The translations under genes and the position numbers were made by a program. 64,000 nucleotides of DNA from Massospora cicadina (Eukaryota > Entomophthoromycota > Entomophthoromycetes > Entomophthorales > Entomophthoraceae), in contig JAKSZP010004205.1 of NCBI GenBank assembly GCA_022478985.1, positions 1 to 64,000 of the forward strand. Reading direction: 5' to 3'. This document shows positions 57,459 to 64,000 of this stretch, in pieces; the stretch's first letter is position 1; every line of letters begins with the position of its first letter. The notes beneath the pieces were generated by a model. That model was given only the letters and a program-made list of their open reading frames with translations, was not told the origin of the DNA and ran no database searches.

Positions 57459-57999
57459 ATGGCATTTCCCTGGTGGCCTGTTGGTCTGTATACCAGATGG
57501 GCTCTACCAGTACTCTTGGTCACTATGGCCCCCTTCTGTCATCAATTGGGGTCAGCAAGTCCAATATTTTTTGGCTCTACAACCCCATTATCATTTATTT
57601 TCTGGCAGCAATACATGGGGATCTTGTGGCCATATGTCCACCAATTGCAAAGAGAGAATCCGTCTCCTTGCCACCCTGATTGAAATGGGCCCATATGCTG
57701 AGGATCTCATCGAGACCATCTCTGTGATCCCACCCTCTGCAGCAAGACCCCCTGGGTCAGGAGTGGGTTCAGTGTGGTTTGTTGTCAGGATCATTCTTAC
57801 CATTGTGCAGCACCAACAATTTTTCATTTCCCAATGCCTGGCACCATATCAAGTCATTTGGTTGGCAATGCCTCTGGCATTCTGGCTTGCTTTTTGGGTG
57901 CTTACGCATTCCAACTGGCAGGCTGGTCTAAACTTCTTATGCCATTTCCATGACACAACCCCAAGGATAAGGCTGGGTGCCAGGAGGCCCAGAAGGTGA
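57459..57999 (+). pseudogene. Post-pol ORF of element C, likely membrane protein
   Basis: Two frames share this interval. The first (from 57459) starts MAFPWWPVGLYTRWALPVLL; the second (57481-57999) continues with SNTWGSCGHMSTNCKER, LIETISVIPPSAARPPGSG, VWFVVRIILTIV and IWLAMPLAFWLAFWVLTH (the core at 57868-57903), then NWQ, ending inside the LTR. Homologous pieces in the same order are found in D and G, with breaks at other places. The ORF sits where env-like ORFs sit in some gypsy elements. No similarity to a known envelope protein is claimed. Confidence 0.6.
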
Positions 58000-58775
58000 A
58001 GTTACAGGCCCTCCCTGACCTTAAGCATACACTAGACCAATGCTGGGTACAGGCTAAATATGCTCAGGTTGGTACTAGTGAGGTACCAAATGCCCAGCCC
58101 CTTATGTCAGCCCAGGCATTAAAACGGACAGTCTACTTAATTAATGCAGATAGTTCAATTTGGTTAGTCAAGGAACAGGGTTTTAAAACCTGTTCCATTT
58201 ATGAAACAACGCATTCAGGTCAGATCCTACTTCAATTGATTACTTGAGTAAAGTCAAATTATAACATGATTGACCAATTTGGATGAAAGTGTCTGCCTAT
58301 TGGTGGGTCAGTGCTTGGGACCACTTCAGCAAACCCTGTATTCCCCTGACATCATTTAATTATGTTTCACATGACCAACACTCCTTGTTGGTCAACTTCC
58401 CAAATAAAATTTCATCATTTTACCATTTTTATTAAATGCTATTATGAACAATCCTGTGTGCAGACCCCTTCAATGAGGTCTTGCGCTACCTTAACCACAA
58501 CATTTTATATACAATTAGGCTATCATCTAGTGCACCGTTGGTTCACCCAGGTTCCCTCCAACCTGAGACATTTCTCATTTTTCCCTTAATGCACCATGTC
58601 ATTTTGGGTGGGTTTTTACCTTGATAATCACTCACTTTTGCTTGAGTTATTATTGCTCCAGCCCCCTCTGCTGAGCAATAGTGACTTTTATTCTAACAAC
58701 TAGTTCCCTGGTGTCAAGCCTGTGCACAAGCACTATTACACTAGGAACAGGAGAGTTATAGACACTCTCCTTACA
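57951..58775 (+). repeat. Right (3') LTR of element C
   Basis: 825 bp, TGACACAACCCCAAGG to CACTCTCCTTACA. Followed directly by element E sequence (58776). Confidence 0.75.
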
Positions 58776-59861
58776 TATCTGGTGCAACTGTAAATCATAA
58801 GCTTGGTTTCTTTGGTTCATATGAATGGTTTTAAAGGTCTGCCACTATGATACAATCATGTGTTTTTCTATTCTGTTGGGTAGAAAAAGCTTTGTAAAGT
58901 AACTGTTCTTTAGGTTTATTACAATTGGGATATACATGGAAAGTATGGTTCCCTTGACAGATGTGGCATAGTTTCTTGCAATCCTAAGAGAGGTGTCCTA
59001 TATTATTACAATTATAGCACTGTATAGATGGGTATTGAGTTCCAATGCCTTGACTAAAATTAATGAGAGAGTTGAACTTCTCAGTTAATTGATCCAGTTT
59101 GGCAGACATGCTTAGATTCATAGGCTTGACTGGAGGGTCTGGAACTCTATGCTCAAAGATACTTCTGCTATTTGTACTATAATTTGATGCTGATGAGCCA
59201 AAGGTATTTGCTGCCTATGCTCAAGCATAAGTATGTGCATATGAATACAGTACAGAGATTGCCATATTGATATCAATGGGTGAAAACTCAACTGCATGGT
59301 GGAATGGATCATGTAAGGTTCTCAAGAAACAGTCCACTGCTTGTGATCTATTGATATAGCTAATCACTTCACTCTGAGCTTCCTTAAGAATATTCTGCAT
59401 TACAATCTGAAGGTTATATGCCATTAGTCCTTTGAATTTATCAATAAATATATCAATATTATCAAAGTATTTGAGTTTTAGTTTCACCATTTGAAATGCA
59501 ATATAAATGCCTGTGTGGTCAAATTGTTTAGCTGCAGCTTCCACAAACAGGTGACAGTTGATAAAAGATCGTTCAACATCAAACCAATCTGCTGCTTCTC
59601 CATCCAAAAATAGGCTGATTTGTTTCAGTTTTGCCATATCATCTAGATCAATATCTTCAGCATAGTTCTCATACTTTCTAAGCCAACACTGGAAATTTTC
59701 TGACTCAAAAGGATTTAGTTTACAACCCAGGAGGTAGGCTAACAAGGGATCAATTGGCACTTGTTTAGGTTTTCACTGGGACAGTTTCCATGGTACAATT
59801 TTGATTTCAATTTTTGCTTGACATCTTAAGTATCTGAATATATTTTAGCAGGATCACCAAT
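58776..59861 (-). pseudogene. Element E gag with two zinc knuckles
   Basis: A minus-strand frame of 179 codons (59760-59221) starts MPIDPLLAYLLGCKLNPF and contains FQCWLRKYENYAEDIDLDDM and LFLDGEAADWFDVE, typical wording of LTR-element capsid proteins (L.L.G.A..W). Downstream at 59019-58921 two zinc motifs follow each other: CYNCNNIGHLS-stop-DC and CHICQGNHTFHVYPNC. The coding sequence is cut at 58776 by element C. RT and integrase are not seen, so the family of E cannot be fixed. Confidence 0.7.
59848..59859 (-). promoter_or_regulatory. Primer-binding site of element E
   Basis: GCAGGATCACCA on the plus strand, two nucleotides from the LTR. It ends in CCA but differs from the 17-mer shared by the other elements, so a different tRNA would be used. 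Confidence 0.6.
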
Positions 59862-60134
59862 TGTAGTAGGTCTTGTTATTTTACTACTTCCACCATTAGG
59901 GCTCAAGGTAAAAGAGATAGTTAAGGAAATTAGGTATTAGAATTTATTAAGATATATTAGGTTGGGTTTAGGTTAACCATTTTATAGGTGGATATTGGGT
60001 TGGTATTCTTGCTTTGGGAAGTGGCTGGGTTCTGAGGTATGTATATTCAGGAATGGTCAGTTCTGTTCCAAGGGATATTATATTAGCTTCTTGTTCCTTA
60101 GGAAGAAGTAAAGTTCCTGTTGGTTTCCATCACA
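59862..60134 (-). repeat. 5' LTR of element E
   Basis: Reads TGTAGTAGGTCTTG at the left and TTCCATCACA at the right, 273 bp with TG...CA ends. The partner LTR is not in the window; ends are inferred from the primer-binding site and terminal dinucleotides. Confidence 0.55.
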
Positions 60135-60465
60135 ATACCCTCAGCCATAGGACATGTCAAAAGTTGCTTTGAAGCTATCGCTTCACCAATGCTGGAATAA
60201 AGTTTATCTGGCGATGAACATATCCACAATTAAAATCCATCGCTTCCAAGCCCATTTTAATATATTTACTAAATTAATGGTCTTATACTGGACCAATACT
60301 TACAAAAGTAAAATGGGAACTAAGTTGGAGCATCCTCTTTTTTGAAAACTTTAGGCATCCAAATTGTTCCTGTAGTTTCAGTTATGTGCGAACAACCAGA
60401 AAAAAACAAAAAAATATATTCAGGTCGAATTGAGAACCTCCTTCATTTTCAAAGTCGGTTTATTA
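60135..60465. other. Unassigned region
   Basis: No supported gene. A short minus-strand frame beginning MGLEAMDFNCGYVHRQINF near 60255 could be an exon of a host gene broken by element E, but nothing connects to it. Confidence 0.25.
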
Positions 60466-60529
60466 ATAGGGTTTGTAAGTCCCCCCTTGGGTTGGGACCA
60501 TCTAGTACTAAAAAAATAGGGTTTGTAAG
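60466..60529 (+). mobile_element. Micro-retroposon: 36-nt A-tailed insert with 14-bp target-site duplication
   Basis: ATAGGGTTTGTAAG occurs at 60466-60479 and 60516-60529. The 36 nt between them end ACCATCTAGTACTA plus A residues, the same 3' end as the insert at 2723-2746, and extend 12-13 nt further 5' (CCCCCCTTGGGTTGGG). Two inserts with one common 3' end and different 5' ends are what 5'-truncated retroposition gives. Confidence 0.8.
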
Positions 60530-61661
60530 ATCTGATTAACTCATTGTGTTAGGATTACGTCAACCAAATTATTAAGTTAATCTAATTTACGAGTACGAGA
60601 AATCTGATTTGCCCATACCCTTGAACCATAAGCAGCAGAAATAAGGGATGACTTTCAATTATACCTGGCACATTCTGATTCGCTCTGTTTGATTACTAAA
60701 TAAGTTATCGGGATTAGAACGTCAAACTTCTCCATTTGGTAAATTTTTCACAATCTGATTGGTCTGCTAATTTGTGATTTAAGATTCAAACGACAAAATA
60801 CAATAATGACACGGCAAGATAGATGAAATGCTACAGAAAGTTTCTACTAAAATCAAGCCATAAAGCATGTATCATAATTTTAAGCTTTTTACCATTAGGT
60901 AAAAGTTTATAATATTTTTAATTGCCCGCTTTTATTTTATTCAAATTTCATTCGGTGTCTAACATGCTTGTTAAATTTTAGATTTTAAACTGTTTAATGT
61001 AAAAAGTCCAACTCCCTTTTTTGTCGAGATTTATGGGTCAAATCTCATGGTTATTAGTATTGGTTTGATTTTTCTCTTTGATCTCCTTTTTAAGAGAGGT
61101 TTAGTTTATCTATAAATGCTTTATTTTGTTGACTTTACAATAGAATTTTCGTTATAACTAGTGGCACGTTTTTAAAATGTACTTTTTGGAAATTAGCATT
61201 TATAACACAGTTTATCTTAATAAAAGCTATTTAAAAATGCTAATATATATCTGTTACGATTCATTAATACTGCCTAAGTTTAAGTTCATTTAACTAATTT
61301 TAGATCTAAAAAAGGCACTGGTGTCAGCTTAACTTTGTTAACTAAGATATAGATACATAATATATGATTGTTTATTTGCACACAGATGTATCTATTAAAA
61401 GCAAGCCTAGCATAAGTCTAGCTGATTCATCTAGAAGTAGAGGGAGAAAGACCTTGTAGATTTGTTTTGGCAAAGCGCAGCTATTTTTTTAATGCTTACT
61501 GCTCAACATTTTCAAGATATAATTGCAAGCTATACCGTTTAGTCTTATCAAGAGTATTAGAGATTATTGCTTTTTTAATTGAAGCTTTGAGCAGCTTTAT
61601 GTTTCTAAAAATAGGTTAATTTGATATAGGTTAATGATTTTGTTCTTAAATTTTATAGATA
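60530..61661. other. A/T-rich intergenic region upstream of the Mhr1-like gene
   Basis: No coding frame or repeat found. TTTTATAG just before the start codon (61652-61659) could be the acceptor of a 5'-UTR intron. Confidence 0.4.
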
Positions 61662-62355
61662 ATGGCACAAGTTACTCGAAACTTTAAAAAGATTCCCATC
61701 TCCTTATTTCTATTTCGCCATCAGTCAACCGGTGAGATGGTTCCATCTCGGGAAGATGTGCTTATGGTACCTTGATTGTGGCAATATTAACTAATAGTTC
61801 AGATCTCTAAGGTTTGGAAGCACATGAGGAAGCCTCCTGCCAAGCTTCGGAAGGATCAGTGGAAACCCATCCTTGCAGCCAAAGGTTTCCCATCTGAGAC
61901 AACAGCAGATATTGTTTGGCAGTCACTGGTGACCTTTCCTGCTGCAGTCCAAGACCAGGAGTTCAAGAGCAAGCCCACGTGCCTAGATACACCCCTTTTA
62001 ACTGACCAGACTCAGCACAAAATTTTGTGCTCTCTGTCGAATTCTTCAGGATCTACCCAACTATCTGGACGACCAACGCGTTTTTCCTGTTAAGCCCGAG
62101 TCCCCGTTAAGCTTAGAGCTTCTCTGGGAGACCCCCTACTATAGCAAACTAGTTGATAAGGAGAACCTAGAATGGCCTGAATTTGTTAAGCACGGTGTAT
62201 TGGATCTTTTACGGGGGCGCCATATTATGAATGAGGAATATCGAAAGACTCCCACTGCTGGAGAGAGAGCAGCAAAGATTCGTGAAATGAGTCGGTTGGA
62301 ATATGAGAAGAAGATGATGCGTGAGAGACAAATTGAACCAGAGGAAGAGCTTTAA
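61662..62355 (+). CDS. Mhr1/mL67-like mitochondrial protein, three exons
   Basis: Exon 1 61662-61766; intron 61767-61811 (45 nt, GT...AG, with TTAACTAAT as branch site); exon 2 61812-61960; intron 61961-62009 (49 nt) or, with donor 61979, 31 nt; exon 3 62010-62355, ending TAA. Length 199 or 205 residues; yeast Mhr1 has 226. Residues 5-20 (TRNFKKIPISLFLFRH) and 40-50 (PPAKLRKDQWKPI) match the IPP.VYIFRNL and LR.D.W blocks of the family; LELLWETPYY and EWPEFVKHGVLDL match its C-terminal part. In yeast the protein is a structural component of the mitochondrial large ribosomal subunit and promotes mitochondrial DNA recombination. The lysine-rich start fits mitochondrial import. Family assignment is from memory of the blocks. 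Confidence 0.7.
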
Positions 62356-63230
62356 TTAAAGTGTTGCCTTTATACTTGACGCCACAGCAAGCACACTGTG
62401 ACAGTAAATAATGTACTACCTTTTTTAATATGTAGTAATTTAGCATCGCTTTGTATATTATCAAGATACTATTTAATCCAGCGCTTTATAATTGGTATAA
62501 ATCGTTATTTTTAAAGAGAATAATATAAGTTGGCAATAAATCAGTAAAGCAAACTTGATAAGTCAATATTGTTATATTATAACGCACTAAATTATTTTAC
62601 CTTTTTTAAGTTTATAGTAGAAATAAGATAACAAACGCGTGAAGCAATTTTACTTCACTTAATTTCTTGATTTTGGTCTTCTAATTAGCTTTCCTTTTTA
62701 CCTAGTATCTGCTTTTTAACAATTGTGTAAGTAATGATATCAGAATAGATAATAAACTATTAATATAAGTCAAAGCTCATATGATTTATGTGTGAAGTCT
62801 CTGTATCTTATATTGTTGTCTAAACCTCTTTTTGCAGTTACAAGTCACAAGCTAGACGGGTATAGATGACAGTCTTAACATAAAAACGCTTCCCTGTAAA
62901 CATTGCTTTTTATGGATTAGATAATCGCCTATCATAATTTTTGCCATGTCAATTAATCAGAAATGTAAAAGTAATTACTTCCTAAACTATTTTAGTATTT
63001 ATGCTAAAAAGGACATTATGGCCTAAAAACCTGACTACTTAACTTAACTGAAGTATAAATAAGCAATGCGTCACATAAAGCTATATCCCAAAATACATTT
63101 TTTATCAGTCCTCTATACTATACCATAGATTATTCAATAATTTTGCTTTTAGTTCACAGCATCTCATGATAAAAACTCTGTACTACAAGGCAATATGCTT
63201 GTCAGACAATTACAAGTCTGATTATCAATA
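62356..63230. other. A/T-rich intergenic region
   Basis: Downstream of the Mhr1-like gene. No gene, repeat or clear terminator recognised. Confidence 0.5.
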
Positions 63231-63239
63231 AGAGTGTAT

Positions 63240-63946
63240 CAATTATAAATAAGGACAAAAATATGGATGAAATCAGCCAAAAGACTCTGGCCAATTCTCA
63301 GTAGAACCCCTTGAATTGGGGTAACTCTTTTACAAATAATACACAGGAAAATAATATGATTTTGGATAAGTGAATTGCACCACATATATGCCAAAATCTA
63401 AGGAGTCCATCGGAGGTTCCTCCCCAGGCCCCTGCTAGTTCCATTCAAACACCTAAGCGGGGACCACCCCTTTTATAGGCTTGGCAGGGGTCCTCCAAGG
63501 TGCAACTATTTTCTCTTGTAGTGATTGGTTAAAGTATATCAGATCATTACCTCACGGGTTTGTCTTGCCTACAATTGACCCTCCAGCAGCTGTTTCAGCA
63601 AAGTGAGGTGAGTTTGAAAGCTTTGGTAGGTTAACAATCCATAATTCCAAAATAGAATCAAAGTTAATATCAAATCTATGCCGATCTCAATCTGAGCCCA
63701 TGTTAATTTAAATACTAAGCAGTAAATTGTAACAGGGTTCTCTTTTTACCCTTTTGCTGCCACTAATAACTAATGAAAATACTCTTATATTTCACAGTCT
63801 AAACTTTCCTAGTTTTATATAAGTGGTACTAAAAACCCCTAATTTATTTAGCAGAAGTTGTAAGTTTCACTACTCCTGCTTTTCAATATTGTCAAATCCT
63901 GTGCCAAGAGCACCAGCAAGCCTTAAACAAAGCTAGGATTTCAACA
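63240..63946 (+). mobile_element. Element H: truncated internal piece plus D-type 3' LTR
   Basis: 63250-63430 reads QKTLANSQ-stop-NPLNWGNSF and, later, EVPPQAP, matching QKTLANSWWNPLHWGNTF and EVPHHP of element D (49810-49630, minus strand). An LTR of the D type follows (about 63450-63946): GGACCACCCCTTTTATAGG, AGTGATTGGTTAAAG, ACTAATAACTAATG, AAGTGGTAC, GCACCAGCAAGCC, ending TTTCAACA. Most of the element between the two parts is missing. Confidence 0.55.
63450..63946 (+). repeat. LTR of element H
   Basis: About 497 bp, pairs in sequence with 47702-48177. CCCCTTTTATAGGC near 63467 is a likely TATA box. The 5' edge lacks an obvious TG. Confidence 0.6.
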
Positions 63947-64000
63947 ATGCTATGCTAAGTTAGTTTTTACCTAAGGGCACTAAGTCAAGCAATTAATCTC

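Larger units (their letters stand above)
51792..58775 (+). mobile_element. Ty3/gypsy retrotransposon C (plus strand)
   Basis: A 6.98-kb element with two 825-bp LTRs. Plus-strand order is protease (53252-54061), RT (54061-54740), RNase H (54749-55204), integrase (about 55450-56490), C-terminal extension (to 57035) and post-pol ORF (57459-57999). No gag is found between LTR and protease, where only about 640 bp remain. No primer-binding site of the shared type follows the left LTR. Pol has few breaks compared with the other elements. Confidence 0.8.

Noticed and set aside
57459..57999. Calling the post-pol ORF an envelope gene
   Set aside because: Only position and hydrophobicity support it; no cleavage site, fusion peptide or similarity to a known envelope is visible.
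1..64000. CRISPR arrays, ribosomal RNA, prokaryotic operons, prophage
   Set aside because: No regularly spaced repeats, rRNA cores or clustered co-directional intact genes were seen; introns and retrotransposons show eukaryotic DNA.

Overview
This window is repeat-dominated nuclear DNA of a filamentous fungus. The fungal assignment rests on a spliced gene at 61662-62355 that resembles the fungal mitochondrial protein Mhr1/mL67, on introns of only 36-49 nt with GT...AG ends in the two host genes, and on the type of transposons present (Ty3/gypsy, an L1/Tad-like LINE with a gag-like ORF1, tRNA-derived SINEs). No prokaryotic organisation was seen. All splice models and alignments were done by eye. 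The host lineage within fungi cannot be fixed from this alone.

Layout. 1-2144: 5' part of a decayed LINE (minus strand), abutting an LTR fragment (2145-2662). 2758-15468: an old minus-strand gypsy element (A) split by a second gypsy element (B, about 7550-14496) whose gag carries a decayed collagen-like Gly-X-Y tract. 15819-21081: a full-length but decayed LINE with a 17-bp target-site duplication. 21099-32485: an old element G (3' end of its pol plus a post-pol ORF) split by gypsy element II (22895-30232, 5-bp duplication GAGGT), followed by the gag of another old element P. P is itself split by gypsy element III (32491-42049, 5-bp duplication GGAGG) and ends at a primer-binding site at 42666-42682. 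43886-44170: a SINE with a 15-bp duplication. 44485-46228: a six-exon host gene of unknown function. 47702-49810: a deletion derivative (D) of the G/C element family. 50503-51436: an LTR (F). 51792-58775: gypsy element C on the plus strand, with the best preserved pol. 58776-60134: 5' end of another element (E). 60466-60529: a tiny poly(A)-tailed retroposon with perfect 14-bp duplications. 61662-62355: the Mhr1-like gene. 63240-63946: a truncated element (H) ending in a D-type LTR.

No transposon here has an uninterrupted coding frame, so all look dead or dependent on helpers elsewhere. Four primer-binding sites share one 17-nt sequence, so several families seem to use the same tRNA primer.

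The most unusual items are: an extra ORF between pol and the 3' LTR, with a strongly hydrophobic tryptophan-rich segment conserved in three separate copies (C, D, G); a pol C-terminal extension with a 44-residue tandem repeat in G; the collagen-like tract in element B; and 24-36 nt micro-retroposons.
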